Positions 33,612 to 42,518 of a stretch of DNA of 64,000 nucleotides are shown in pieces. This DNA comes from an uncultured Sphingomonadaceae bacterium. Lineage in GTDB: Bacteria > Pseudomonadota > Alphaproteobacteria > Sphingomonadales > Sphingomonadaceae. How positions within the stretch are numbered: position 1 is the first letter of the stretch; the number at the start of each line of letters is the position of its first letter. The notes beneath the pieces were generated by a model. The model saw only the letters and a program-made list of their open reading frames with translations, had not been told where the DNA came from and ran no database searches. The stretch lies in the NCBI GenBank assembly GCA_947493215.1, contig CANLQE010000001.1:620001-684000 (forward strand). The letters run 5' to 3'. A program made the translations under genes and the position numbers.

Positions 33612-34736
33612 TTGGTAGAAAAACAAAGCGACAACGCCGAAACGGCCACGCCTGAAAATACCAACAAGCCAACCGAAGCGCCCGCGACCGCACAAGCGAA
33701 TGCAGGTAAAATCGATATTAATTTCTCGCCGGGTCTCGCTCCATTTTTGGCTTCCAACAACATCTCGATCGGCTTTACATCCTATCAAACCGGCCGCCTA
33801 TATTTAGTCGGCGCGGGGCTTGACGGAAAGCTCGCGCTGCATGAGGCCCAATATCCGCAAGCCATGGGCGTGGCCGGGGATCAGGAACGCCTGTATCTCG
33901 GTACGCTGACCCAAATTGTGCGGATGGAAAATGTGCTGGGACCGGATCAGCTGGCGAACAAGGCGCATGACAAAGTCTATGTTCCGCGCAACATGCAGAC
34001 CACCGGCAATATCGACATTCACGAGCTTGGTATCCGCGAAAATGGCCGGATGGTGTTCGTCAACACGCGCTTTAGCTGCCTGTGCGAACCCAGCGTCAAA
34101 CATAGCTTCAAACCAATCTGGAAACCGGCGTTTATCTCCAAGCTAGCGCCCGAAGATCGCTGCCACCTCAATGGGCTGGCGATGGTCGATAATGAACCTA
34201 AATATGTCAGCGCCATATGCCGGTCCGATGTCATCGACGGATGGCGCGACCGCCGCCATGACGGCGGCGTGATTATCAATGTCGAGACCGACAAGATCAT
34301 GGCTGACGGCCTGTCCATGCCGCACAGCCCACGCTGGTTTGACGGAAAGCTTTGGGTACTGAATTCCGGCACCGGTGAACTGGGCTGGCTCCACCCGAGC
34401 GACGGCGCGTTCAATCCGGTTGCCTTCTTCCCCGGCTTTTTGCGGGGACTGGCATTCCACAACGACCACGCCTTTGTCACCCTGTCCAAACCCCGCCATG
34501 GACGTTTTGAAGGACTGGCACTCGACGACAAACTCAAGGAAAAAGACGCCGACGCATGGTGCGGCATCCAAATAGTTTCTCTATCCAGCGGAGACGTCGC
34601 CCAATGGCTGCGCTTCGACGGCGCGATAACCGAACTGTTTGATATCTGCGTCCTGCCGGGCGTCAAAAACCCGATCACACTGGGGCCGCAGTCTCAAGAA
34701 ATCCGAGACTTTATCACCATGGAACCATTGCAGTGA
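33612..34736 (+). CDS. TIGR03032 family protein
   Basis: A 374-residue soluble protein with an Ala/Thr/Glu-rich N-terminal segment (about residues 1-35), then the TIGR03032 core: SNNISIGFTSYQTGRLYLVG, YVPRNMQTTGNIDIHELG, VFVNTRFSCLCEPS, DRCHLNGLAM, PHSPRWFDGKLWVLNSGTGE and RGLAFHNDHAFVTLSKPR. The pattern of repeated strand motifs suggests a beta-propeller. The family is of unknown function and often lies near sulfotransferase or surface-protein genes. The apparent start is TTG at 33612. It is divergent from the autotransporter gene, so a link to surface biology is possible. Confidence 0.82.
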   Translation: MVEKQSDNAETATPENTNKPTEAPATAQANAGKIDINFSPGLAPFLASNNISIGFTSYQTGRLYLVGAGLDGKLALHEAQYPQAMGVAGDQERLYLGTLTQIVRMENVLGPDQLANKAHDKVYVPRNMQTTGNIDIHELGIRENGRMVFVNTRFSCLCEPSVKHSFKPIWKPAFISKLAPEDRCHLNGLAMVDNEPKYVSAICRSDVIDGWRDRRHDGGVIINVETDKIMADGLSMPHSPRWFDGKLWVLNSGTGELGWLHPSDGAFNPVAFFPGFLRGLAFHNDHAFVTLSKPRHGRFEGLALDDKLKEKDADAWCGIQIVSLSSGDVAQWLRFDGAITELFDICVLPGVKNPITLGPQSQEIRDFITMEPLQ

Positions 34737-34799
34737 TTTGTGTGAGAATGGGCTGAGTACCCGCCGTCATTGTCAGGATAGTTAAGAGAAAGCATCACT

Positions 34800-34833
34800 C
34801 TAATGCCTGCTTTCGGGATAAAGCAGACATTAG
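34800..34833. repeat. intergenic hairpin repeat, copy E
   Basis: A single hairpin: CTAATGCCTGCTTT and AAAGCAGACATTAG around a 6-base loop, pairing at 13 of 14 positions. The stem differs from copy A by a compensating C:G to T:A change (CCTGC/GCAG for TCCGC/GCGG), which keeps the pairing. Confidence 0.85.
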
Positions 34834-34884
34834 ATGTTATCGGTCGTCAGTGTGGCGACAAAATTCAGGAGATTTAGATACGAC

Positions 34885-35337
34885 TTATTTTAGGGCTTCA
34901 AAGTTTGGCCGCTTATCTAGAACTGCGCTGTCACTTCGCCACCACCCGGCTAGCGATAGCTTGCGAGCGGAAGAGTTCCCGGCAAGCACTAGAAGCCCTG
35001 CCAAGATGCCAAGGTTTTTAATGAAGTTCTGAGTTTCATGAGCGACGTTTCCATCTTCCATGTTCCAGAAATCATGCAGCAGAAAATTTACCATCAGGAT
35101 ATAGACAACAAAACCATAAGCGACGAACTTGACCTGTCGCCCCGAGATGAGAAAGAGGCCACCGACGATATTCACGGCGGCGGCGAACCACATGAGAGGT
35201 GATGCGAATGGAATGCCATGTCCTTGCATATATGCAATCGTGCCGGCTGACCCAGCGACCTTCATTAAACCGGGTATCAAGAAGTAGAGCCCTAACAAGG
35301 TCCGTCCGATTGTAATTGTCAGTGATGATGCCACCAT
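34885..35337 (-). CDS. DoxX family membrane protein
   Basis: A 150-residue protein with four hydrophobic helices (TITIGRTLLGLYFLIPGLMKV, IPFASPLMWFAAAVNIVGGLFLIS, KFVAYGFVVYILMVNFLLH, NLGILAGLLVLAG). GLYFLIPGLMK and GGLFLISGR are standard DoxX signatures. The family includes the quinol oxidase subunit DoxD relatives and proteins linked to redox stress; function here is unknown. It stands alone, between repeat copy E and the racemase-like gene. Confidence 0.82.
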   Translation of the reverse strand: MVASSLTITIGRTLLGLYFLIPGLMKVAGSAGTIAYMQGHGIPFASPLMWFAAAVNIVGGLFLISGRQVKFVAYGFVVYILMVNFLLHDFWNMEDGNVAHETQNFIKNLGILAGLLVLAGNSSARKLSLAGWWRSDSAVLDKRPNFEALK

Positions 35338-35541
35338 TATCTCCTATCGCTTGACGCATGGCACAACATCGCAACGCATGCAAAATTATCTGGAGTTGGG
35401 GGCAAAGACCGACCTTCTAGTTATGCATCGACAGTTTAGATTGCCGGTATCCCGAATGGGATTGCCTTCTCCACTGCGGGGAGGCGGCAAGCCGTCGATT
35501 AGCAGTTTAATTCTACACTCACGACCAAGTTGTGGTCGCTG

Positions 35542-36228
35542 TTAGGTTGGAACAACTCCGCTAATCGCGTACTCGGCGATTGTCCGCACATGGATTGCAG
35601 CGCAATCGACAAGAGGGAACGGAGAGTTGGAGGAGTCGAAGGCAAGCGCCAGATCTGTGCCGCCCAGCAAAATTGCTTTTGCGCCAGCTGTTTCTATCAT
35701 TCGACGAGCGGCTTGATCGAAGGTTTCCTGCTGCTCTGCCGTTATCACCCCCGCTGAGGCCATCGCAACGTAGGCCGCATGCACCTCATCAATTTCCGAC
35801 TCAGACGGAGGCACCACAGTCGCCGTCGTGATACCCCCGTAGAAATGGGATTCCATGACGGTGCGTGTGCCAAGAATGCCTATCCGGTCTAGTCCACGCT
35901 TCGCGACATCCTGTGCCACCGTACTAATCATGTCGATAACTGGAAGCGAGGATTGGGATGCAAGTTCGCGACGGCAGAAATGTCCGGCGATTGACGTGAC
36001 AGCCACACACGTCGCCCCGCCACATGCTAGACGCTCGGTCAGATTTGTGAATATTTCAGCCTGCTCGGCCTTGCGATCAGCGGCTAGATTTGCAAGCAGA
36101 GTCGGCGCGTCCGCATGGACGATGGTCATGTCAAGCGGCACGCGGGCTTGAGCGAGCAAGCCGATCAATCGTCTGGTGTAATAATCCTGCGCGGCAGGAC
36201 CGATCCCTCCTATAAGTCCGATTTGCAC
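35542..36228 (-). CDS. aspartate/glutamate racemase family protein without the usual cysteines
   Basis: A 228-residue protein of the Asp/Glu racemase fold: IGLIGGIGPAAQDYYTRRL at the N-terminus, and the pseudo-symmetric halves ending near KAILLGGTDLALAFDSS. In PLP-independent racemases two cysteines act as acid and base, in a CNTxH-like loop and a GCTE-like loop. Here the first loop reads VAVTSIAGHF and the second LGGTDLA, so neither cysteine is at the normal position. It may be a related isomerase/decarboxylase or an inactive or differently working subgroup. A single-gene unit. Confidence 0.8.
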   Translation of the reverse strand: MQIGLIGGIGPAAQDYYTRRLIGLLAQARVPLDMTIVHADAPTLLANLAADRKAEQAEIFTNLTERLACGGATCVAVTSIAGHFCRRELASQSSLPVIDMISTVAQDVAKRGLDRIGILGTRTVMESHFYGGITTATVVPPSESEIDEVHAAYVAMASAGVITAEQQETFDQAARRMIETAGAKAILLGGTDLALAFDSSNSPFPLVDCAAIHVRTIAEYAISGVVPT

Positions 36229-36635
36229 AAATAGTTCCTCCGGTGATGGTCTAGCTATACTGAATCCACCCCGAGTTAGCTACCGCTTAGAGATGTCTAC
36301 GCCCAAAAACGCAACCGTCCGCTCTCCACCCAATTGTAGCTATTCAATCAAAATAACTTTAGAGTCCGCTTTCGGGATGAAGCGGTCACAGCGCTAGCGA
36401 CCAATATCAGTTGACGTTATGGTCTGCCGATTTCTAGGAAGGCATTTCTGGAAATCGGCTATAGTCGCCAGCGCGGTTTTACATCAAATCGGATGCCCAT
36501 AAATGTATCTCAGCCAACCAAAATGAACCCCCGACTTTGGAATAAGGTAGATACTACCAACAAGGCTCAAGGACCGTACGACAATCGGAAAGACAAGCGG
36601 GATCAACGGTTGGTAATCTGTCGCATTGGTGGTGG
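36229..36635. other. intergenic region with composite repeat F
   Basis: A 407-bp gap. It holds the composite repeat (36299-36402) and a stretch 36420-36635 in which I see no convincing gene; a 63-codon frame there (36493-36684) has no ribosome site and overlaps the methyltransferase end. Confidence 0.45.
36299..36402. repeat. composite intergenic repeat, copy F
   Basis: Two parts: a box with CGCCCAAAAACG and CTCCACCCAATTGT (36299-36340), then, 21 bp on, the hairpin family element AGTCCGCTTTCGGGATGAAG with CACAGCGCTAGCGACC (36361-36402). The same order and spacing recur in copy H (40459-40588), so both parts belong to one larger repeat. Confidence 0.75.
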
Positions 36636-37283
36636 TCACACCTTCCGCGCAACCAGATATCGGCTGAGAACCATGCTGGCTTGATCACCTGTTTCGATTA
36701 TTTTGAAACCTGCTGCCTTAATCTTTCCTTCAAGCACATTCGCCGCCATGAATTCGACAAAAGGAGCTTTCCCGATGGCCCGCATGATCGGGATAGCTAG
36801 GCGGCGGATCAGGTTGAATTTTAATCCCGCCTGGTAGGGTGCACAAACCGTCTTTGAAATGAAGAGACCACCCGGTTCAACCAACCCGCTGATATGGGCT
36901 AGCGCGCTGTCGAGGTCGGATACCAGATGCAGCAAATTATGGGCCATGATCACGTCAAAAGGACCACCCTTGGTGCTGTGATCGAGGACGTCCGCGACCG
37001 CGAAGGTAACATTATCCAAGCCTTCCTCTGCCAGTTTCTCATTTGCAATCTCGATCATGCCCGGCGCGAGATCGGTGGCGGTGATATGGGCCACATGGGG
37101 TGCAAGAAGAAGCGCCGTCGATCCCGTTCCGCAGCCCATTTCCAGCGCCCTGTCGCTGGACTTGAGATAGGATTTGGTGCGCTCAAGCGTATTAAGATAA
37201 CCGTCCAAATCGCCAATTGGGCTGGCGGCATATTTGCGGGATTGTTTGCTCCAGAAAGCTGCGTCTTTGGATAGGGGAACCAT
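36636..37283 (-). CDS. class I SAM-dependent methyltransferase
   Basis: A 215-residue Rossmann methyltransferase: motif I ALEMGCGTGSTALLLAPH (about residues 45-62), motif II acidic segment ITATDLAPGMIEIA, and post motif VADVLDHSTKGGPFDVIMAHNLLHLV. It is of the UbiE/MenG-like or arsenite-type small-molecule group; the substrate is not identifiable. The gene is divergent from a LysR regulator (85-bp gap), which probably controls it. Confidence 0.88.
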   Translation of the reverse strand: MVPLSKDAAFWSKQSRKYAASPIGDLDGYLNTLERTKSYLKSSDRALEMGCGTGSTALLLAPHVAHITATDLAPGMIEIANEKLAEEGLDNVTFAVADVLDHSTKGGPFDVIMAHNLLHLVSDLDSALAHISGLVEPGGLFISKTVCAPYQAGLKFNLIRRLAIPIMRAIGKAPFVEFMAANVLEGKIKAAGFKIIETGDQASMVLSRYLVARKV

Positions 37284-37367
37284 TGGATTATTCTTTCCTT
37301 CTACGATTTGGCCTCTCTATAAACTCAAACATTTTTCTTTTGAATTGCCACTTTCTGTAGTTTTGTT

Positions 37368-38273
37368 ATGCATAAATGCATGAACTGGCAGGCAATCAAC
37401 TTTGACTGGAATCAGGTGCGTTCGTTTCTCGCAACTGTGGAGGAAGGGTCATTTTCTGCTGCCGCGCGTGTTCTTGGTCAGACGCAGCCGACTGTAGGGC
37501 GACAGGTTGCTGCGCTTGAGATAGCCTTGGGCGTGGTGCTGTTCGAACGGGTTGGCAAGTCTTTGAATCTCACCCGCACAGGCACTGAACTGCTTTTGCA
37601 CGTGCGCGAAATGGCAGATGTTGCAAACCGTATCTCGCTGACTGCTTCAAGCCAGTCTCAGACGATTGACGGACAGGTAAGAATCACTGCTTCGGATGTG
37701 ATGTCGGCCTATCTGTTGCCACCTGTCCTGAAGCAAATACGTTTGGCAGCGCCCCGGCTGGAAATCGACTTGGTTGCAGCCAATGATATACGCGATATTC
37801 AGCGGCGCGAGGCCGATATTGCAATTCGGCATGTACGACCAATCCAGCCTGATCTTATTGCCAGACTTGTGGCAGAGGCTTCGGCAAATTTCTACGCTGC
37901 AACAACCTATCTTGACCGAGTTGGACGACCGAACAATGAAGCGGAGTTGGCTAATCTTGATTTTGTAGCCTTCGGCGACGCCGCCGAGATTGTTGGCTAT
38001 TTTCAACCTGCTGGTATTCCTATTACGGTGCAGAATTTTCGCCTCGGTTCCCAGAGCGGGGTCGTCGCCTGGGAGATGGTCCGTCAGGGCTTTGGGGTCA
38101 GTGTGATGTCGGACGAGGTGGCTGAACTAACACCGGGCGTCGAACGGATTTTGCCAGAGCGCAAGCCGTTTACCTTCCCCATCTGGCTGGCGACGCATTC
38201 GGAGCTGCATACTGCCCGGCGTATCCGACTGGTTTTCGATATCCTCGCAGAATATTTCAGCCGCGGGCGATAA
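37368..38273 (+). CDS. LysR-family transcriptional regulator
   Basis: A 301-residue LysR protein. The HTH occupies residues 14-72 (WNQVRSFLATVEEGSFSAAARVLGQTQPTVGRQVAALE), followed by LGVVLFERVGKSLNLTRTG and an effector domain starting near QVRITASDVMSAYLLPP. Start choice lies between ATG 37368 and ATG 37380. It is divergent from the SAM methyltransferase gene and ends 15 bp before the truncated tRNA. Confidence 0.9.
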   Translation: MHKCMNWQAINFDWNQVRSFLATVEEGSFSAAARVLGQTQPTVGRQVAALEIALGVVLFERVGKSLNLTRTGTELLLHVREMADVANRISLTASSQSQTIDGQVRITASDVMSAYLLPPVLKQIRLAAPRLEIDLVAANDIRDIQRREADIAIRHVRPIQPDLIARLVAEASANFYAATTYLDRVGRPNNEAELANLDFVAFGDAAEIVGYFQPAGIPITVQNFRLGSQSGVVAWEMVRQGFGVSVMSDEVAELTPGVERILPERKPFTFPIWLATHSELHTARRIRLVFDILAEYFSRGR

Positions 38274-38288
38274 CACACATTTGAAAAC

Positions 38289-38333
38289 TGGCGCACCTGA
38301 CAGGATTCGAACCTGTGACCTCTGCCTTCGGAA
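38289..38333 (-). pseudogene. tRNA-Arg(CCG) 3' half, likely attachment-site remnant
   Basis: On the minus strand these 45 bases form the 3' half of a tRNA: loop TTCCGAA (anticodon CCG, arginine), 3' anticodon stem GGCAG, variable AGGTC, T-arm ACAGG-TTCGAAT-CCTGT with perfect pairing, acceptor strand CAGGTGC, discriminator G and encoded CCA. The 5' half (acceptor strand, D-arm) is absent: to the right the sequence turns AT-rich with no D-arm. A break at the anticodon loop is a usual crossover region of tRNA-targeting tyrosine integrases, so this is probably the displaced 3' end left beside an integrated element. By its orientation the element would lie to the right; no intact tRNA-Arg or integrase gene is visible in the window. 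Confidence 0.85.
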
Positions 38334-38466
38334 AGCAATAATCTATGATAAAAACATTACATTACAATAACAAGTATCAAAAATTATTTTTCTACCGTTG
38401 AACAATCAAAAGCCGAAATATTCGGCTAGCCAAATCCGTTCCACGGATTGGAGCAAGACGCGAAAC

Positions 38467-38536
38467 CTAACGTCCGCTTTCGGTATAGAGCGGCCACAGC
38501 GTTAGTGTCTGCTTTGGGCGCAAAAGCGGACATTAG
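38467..38536. repeat. intergenic double-hairpin repeat, copy G
   Basis: The most complete copy: CTAACGTCCGCTTTCGGTAT, AGAGCGGCCACAGCGTTAG, then TGTCTGCTTTGGGCGCAAAA and GCGGACATTAG. The first half closes on itself (CTAACG...CGTTAG) and the second on itself (TGTCTGCTTT...AAAGCGGACA), giving two adjacent hairpins. Confidence 0.88.
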
Positions 38537-38592
38537 ATATGTAGCAGCTGACGGTCAGCTAACGCACCAGTTGTTGCCGGTTGCAGTAGCGA

Positions 38593-39549
38593 TCAAATTT
38601 TCGAATTGAGCCCCTTGGTCCAATCAATTGTCTTGATCCAATCCTTTAGGGTTAACATAGCGGGATGTATGGATCGGAGTTGTTCAATGTCAGCGTCCCA
38701 ACCCCCAATTGGGCTGTTATTGTTCCATCGGAACTGATTGATCAACGACGGCCCCGCTTTGTAAAGGGCTTGCCGCCCTGTAATGGCGATGAAAGCGCTG
38801 GCAACGTGAAGCTGCGCAGGCGTGACGACGCTGTATTTGACGGGCCGCTTCATTTGAACGCCCAGTGCTTGGGCCCACTCATCCATTGTAAACGCATCGC
38901 TCGCAATCTCGGTGGTTCGTCCTTTAACTCGGGGATCATCATCAAATGCAAGCGCCGCAAAGACTGCAAGGTCATCCATAGCAACCATTTGGAAAGTTCT
39001 CTGCCTATTGAACCCAAAGCGTAGAATGCCTCGTTCACAAATGGCGCGTCTGAATCGAGGCGTTATGATGTTTTCCATGAATGTGACAGGTCGCAATATT
39101 GTCCAACTTAGACCTGATCGCAGCAAGCGGTCTTCGATTTCCGCTTTGGCCTCAAAATGAGTGATCCCCAAACCCTTTGTTCTTTCAGTCGCACCTACGG
39201 AACTAAACACAAAATGGCCAATATCTGCACGTTTGGCGCATTCAATCAGGTTCGAGCCCATGCGTATCTCTTTATCGAAACCATGTTCCCAAAAGTCGGT
39301 TACACCAAAAACACCGTGAGCACCGTCCAGCGCGTTGTCCAGTGAGGTTGGGTCATCAAGATTTGCTTGTACGAGTGTTGCTCCTTGGACCGCAAGTGCA
39401 CGCGCTGGGGCGCTACCAGGGTTCCGCGTCAGGGCTCGAACCTGCCAACCATCACGAAGAAGTTTTCGTGTTGTCGCACCACCTTGCCTGCCGGTAGCAC
39501 CGCACACAACGATGATACCTCGTTTTGAATCTGTATATTTATCTGTCAT
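38593..39549 (-). CDS. NmrA/HSCARG-like NAD(P)-binding protein
   Basis: A 318-residue atypical SDR. The cofactor loop is IIVVCGATGRQGGATTRKLL (GxxGxxG near residues 17-23), followed by VRALTRNP, a basic segment favouring NADP, and GAHGVFGVTDFWEHG. The NmrA/HSCARG type has no YxxxK catalytic pair and commonly acts as a redox sensor or quinone reductase-like protein. It is divergent from an AraC-type regulator gene with a 33-bp gap, a compact pair in which the regulator probably controls it. Confidence 0.88.
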   Translation of the reverse strand: MTDKYTDSKRGIIVVCGATGRQGGATTRKLLRDGWQVRALTRNPGSAPARALAVQGATLVQANLDDPTSLDNALDGAHGVFGVTDFWEHGFDKEIRMGSNLIECAKRADIGHFVFSSVGATERTKGLGITHFEAKAEIEDRLLRSGLSWTILRPVTFMENIITPRFRRAICERGILRFGFNRQRTFQMVAMDDLAVFAALAFDDDPRVKGRTTEIASDAFTMDEWAQALGVQMKRPVKYSVVTPAQLHVASAFIAITGRQALYKAGPSLINQFRWNNNSPIGGWDADIEQLRSIHPAMLTLKDWIKTIDWTKGLNSKI

Positions 39550-39582
39550 TCGTTGCTAATATGGGCCGTAGAGGAGAACCGC

Positions 39583-40299
39583 ATGAACGTATCTGCTGAA
39601 AATTCTGATTGGCAGGGAACTGTTGCATTCGCGCCTATGCTTGCTCTGTTTGTTGGGAACGGTGGTGGGACACCCAGACATCAAACTGTCGCGCATAAAA
39701 TAATATTGGGCGCCAAACAGCTACTTGTTGGCAGCACGCATAACGTCCTTGGGGAACCCGTTGTTGTTCCTGCAGGTATCGAGCACCAATTTGATGCAAG
39801 GGGACGCAAAGTCGTTGTAGCCTATCTTGATGCGCGTCACTATACTTTCAAGGATGCGGACGACCTAGCGTATAGATGGCGGGCGGTTGATCCTCAAGTG
39901 GTGTCGATTGATTGCCTTCAGGAAGACGCCGAAACAATGAACCCGCGCGCTATCGATGCGAGAATTCTAAAGGCAATGATTGCATTGGAGGAATATCCGA
40001 CAATTCGAATGGCTGCCGCTAGCCTTGGCATGTCCGACAGTCGGTTCACACATATTATTACTGAACAACTTGGCGCACCGCCGCAACGATGGCGGCGTTG
40101 GTTGCGACTGCGAAGAGCTATTGATTTATTAGCGGATGGACAAAATATTACGGCGTCTGCTCATGAAGCTGGATTTTCTGATTCAGCTCATTTTTCTCGC
40201 ACCTGTGTTGAAGCATTGGGAGTACGTCCCAGCGTTCTTAAAAGTGTTGAAACGAAGTTCGTGCGCAGCAGTGAAGCATGTGACTTAGCGTTGGCTTAA
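39583..40299 (+). CDS. AraC-family transcriptional regulator
   Basis: 238 residues from ATG at 39583, preceded by GAGGAG; a TTG 30 bp earlier is less likely. The N-terminal part resembles a cupin-like sensor (NVLGEPVVVPAGIEHQFDARGRKVVVAYLDAR); the C-terminal AraC double HTH is at about residues 135-228 (IRMAAASLGMSDSRFTHIITEQLGAPPQRW and ITASAHEAGFSDSAHFSRTCVEALGVRPS). It is divergent from the NmrA-like gene. Confidence 0.88.
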   Translation: MNVSAENSDWQGTVAFAPMLALFVGNGGGTPRHQTVAHKIILGAKQLLVGSTHNVLGEPVVVPAGIEHQFDARGRKVVVAYLDARHYTFKDADDLAYRWRAVDPQVVSIDCLQEDAETMNPRAIDARILKAMIALEEYPTIRMAAASLGMSDSRFTHIITEQLGAPPQRWRRWLRLRRAIDLLADGQNITASAHEAGFSDSAHFSRTCVEALGVRPSVLKSVETKFVRSSEACDLALA

Positions 40300-40458
40300 G
40301 ATTTCCGTTTTTATTGGTAGAAAAAACGCTATCTATCTGGATCAATTAATTGCAGATTCTAAATGGATATTAGCAATCTTTTATGAGAGACTAATTCGGC
40401 TCAATTCAAATCGTAGGAAGAACGCCCGTTTAGCCCTACCTTGGCCGGTTGAAGTCGC

Positions 40459-40588
40459 CGCCCAAAAGCAGATCGCCCGCTTGCCACCCAATTGTCGCGG
40501 TCAAGAACTACTTAATCTTGTATCCGTTTTCGGGACAAAGCAGCCTCAATGCTATTGTCTGCTATGGGAGCAAAAGCGGGCAATAGAA
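40459..40588. repeat. composite intergenic repeat, copy H
   Basis: Part one, 40459-40498, carries CGCCCAAAAGCAG and CTTGCCACCCAATTGT; part two, 40519-40588, is a full but diverged double hairpin (CCGTTTTCGGGACAAAGCAG, linker AATGCTATTGTC, GGGAGCAAAAGCGGGCAATAG). Spacing between the parts is the same as in copy F. It lies in the 395-bp gap (40300-40694) between two AraC genes, where I see nothing else. Confidence 0.8.
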
Positions 40589-40694
40589 ATCGTGCGCGGT
40601 TGAACTCAAACTGCCCCCCAAAAAATATCAATTTTTGTGTCAACCGCTAGGCCAATGGGATTCTATCTGACTTGGTCGCGCAGACAGCACAGGA

Positions 40695-41591
40695 TTACGC
40701 CATGGCAAAATCAGGACTGGCCCGCAGTCGCTGCGCATCTTGCATTGGCGGCGCGCCAAATACCCGGACATAGTCACGGCTAAACTGTGAGGGGCTTTCA
40801 TAGCCCACTTTAAATCCGGCACTGGCCGCATCCAGTGCATCCGAAACCATGATCCGGCGGGCTTCCTGCAAGCGAAGGCGGGTGCGATATTGCAGTGGGC
40901 TGTAGGTCGTTATTGCCTTGAAATGTTCGTGCAATGACGAACTGCTCATCCCGGCTTCCTGCGCCAGTCGATCAATGCTGAACGGCTCTGCATAATGGTT
41001 TCTGATCCAGATTATCGCTCTGCTGATCTGGCTGAGATGACTCTCAGCATTGGCAATATGGCGCATCATCTCACTCTGTTCACCGTTTAACAACCGGTAC
41101 AGGATTTCGCGTTCTGCCAAAGGTGCAAGTGCCGGAATATCTTCAGGCGTATCAAGCAGGCGCAGCAAGCGGACCATCGCGTCGATAAGGTTTGGCGTGA
41201 CGGTGCTGAGGGCTATTCCAGGTTTTGATGTGGTCGCGGGCGCTCGGGTCCCATGTTCGAGCAACAGTTCACTGAGCACCGGAACATTGAGGTCCAGACT
41301 GATGCAAAAATAGGGGCGTTCCTCGCTGGCTTCTATGATTGAACCCAGCAGCGGCAGATCAACGGACGCCACCAGATATTGGGACGCATCGTACACATAT
41401 TCCAGGTGACCCAGGGTCACGTGTTTCTTTCCTTGCGCAACAAGGCATAGAGAAGGCTCATATATTGTTGGCATGGATGCCGTCGTCGTCACGGATCGTA
41501 TAAGCTTAACCCGCGGCAATGCGCAGGGCTCTATACCATCAAAAGTCTGATGACGGCTGACAATTTCGTTCAATTCCTGCGCTTTTTCCAT
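40695..41591 (-). CDS. AraC-family regulator with AraC_N (cupin) domain
   Basis: A 298-residue regulator of the AraC_N type: residues 20-175 form the sensory part (TTASMPTIYEPSLCLVAQGKKHVTLGH and YLVASVDLPLLGSIIEASEERPY), and residues 190-290 the DNA-binding part (YAEPFSIDRLAQEAGMSSSSLHEHFKAIT and RIMVSDALDAASAGFKVGYESPSQFSRDYVRVFGAPP). It is divergent from the SDR-AKR-SnoaL-NmrA operon with a 166-bp gap. In many proteobacteria a regulator of this class controls exactly such a set of oxidoreductases in response to aldehydes or oxidants, so control of the operon is likely. Confidence 0.9.
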   Translation of the reverse strand: MEKAQELNEIVSRHQTFDGIEPCALPRVKLIRSVTTTASMPTIYEPSLCLVAQGKKHVTLGHLEYVYDASQYLVASVDLPLLGSIIEASEERPYFCISLDLNVPVLSELLLEHGTRAPATTSKPGIALSTVTPNLIDAMVRLLRLLDTPEDIPALAPLAEREILYRLLNGEQSEMMRHIANAESHLSQISRAIIWIRNHYAEPFSIDRLAQEAGMSSSSLHEHFKAITTYSPLQYRTRLRLQEARRIMVSDALDAASAGFKVGYESPSQFSRDYVRVFGAPPMQDAQRLRASPDFAMA

Positions 41592-41757
41592 GATCGCTTT
41601 ATCTCACGGATCACATGCCCGGACAAGAGCAAGCCGGTCATTCTGGAGGATCAGGCAAGACTCCCGGATTAGCATTCTACCTCCCTCAGACAAGCATGGG
41701 CCATATTGAGAATGCGAAGAGACACTGCTGTCTCGGGTCAAACCCCAGGAGATTGAA

Positions 41758-42492
41758 ATGAAACCTGCAACAGAAAAAGTCGTATTGATCACCGGCGCAA
41801 GCAGTGGGATTGGTGCCGCTACATCGCGCTTGCTCGGCCAGAGCGGGACGAAGCTCGTCCTAGGTGCACGGCGGACCGAACCGTTGGCTGCCCTCTGCGA
41901 CCAGATAAATGCAGCGGGCGGCGATGCGATCTATCATATGGTCGATGTAACAAACCGTGATGACGTTTCTACCTTTTGCAATGCGGCAATCGATCGATTT
42001 GGCAGAATAGATGTTTTGGTGAACAATGCTGGCATCATGCCGGTATCGCCTTTGTCCGCCGTAAAGGTGGATGAATGGGATAGGATGATTAACGTCAATA
42101 TCCGCGGTGTGTTAAACGGAATTGCTGCTGCCTTACCGCATTTTATTGCGCGCAAAACAGGTCAGTTCGTCAATATTGCGTCGCTTGGCGCGCATTATGT
42201 CGTGCCAACCGGCGCTGTCTATTGCGCAACAAAATTTGCCGTCTGGGCGATCACGGATGGCATCAGGCAAGAGCATAAGGACATTCGCGCGACGATCATC
42301 TCGCCCGGTGTCGTAACTTCCGAACTGGGCAGCGACATAACAGATGCCGCGTCAATCAAAGCCATGGCTGACTTTCGCAAAGTGGCGATCGAACCTGATG
42401 CCATTGCCCGCTCGATCCGTTTTGCCATCGAACAACCGGACGATGTCGATGTCAGCGAAGTGATCGTTCGTCCAACCGCAAGCGACTTTTAA
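41758..42492 (+). CDS. short-chain dehydrogenase/reductase
   Basis: A 244-residue classical SDR with [12 protein letters not shown] (residues 14-25), LGARRTE giving NADP preference, [10 protein letters not shown], the serine in NIASLGA, and YCATK. It is close to the clavulanate dehydrogenase-like/YdfG-like SDR group often found with AraC_N regulators. The ATG follows AGGAGATTGAA. It is first in a four-gene operon with tight spacing (27 bp, then two overlaps). Confidence 0.9.
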   Translation: MKPATEKVVLITGASSGIGAATSRLLGQSGTKLVLGARRTEPLAALCDQINAAGGDAIYHMVDVTNRDDVSTFCNAAIDRFGRIDVLVNNAGIMPVSPLSAVKVDEWDRMINVNIRGVLNGIAAALPHFIARKTGQFVNIASLGAHYVVPTGAVYCATKFAVWAITDGIRQEHKDIRATIISPGVVTSELGSDITDAASIKAMADFRKVAIEPDAIARSIRFAIEQPDDVDVSEVIVRPTASDF

Positions 42493-42518
42493 CTCTCACC
42501 CCCAGAAAGGAAATAGAA

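Larger units (their letters stand above)
38274..38592. other. intergenic region with tRNA fragment and repeat G
   Basis: A 319-bp gap holding the tRNA-Arg remnant (38289-38333), an AT-rich stretch (38334-38400) and repeat copy G (38467-38536). No coding sequence seen. Confidence 0.6.

Noticed and set aside
36493-36684. 63-codon plus-strand frame before the methyltransferase gene end
   Set aside because: No ribosome site, overlaps the methyltransferase 3' end and has no recognisable sequence.
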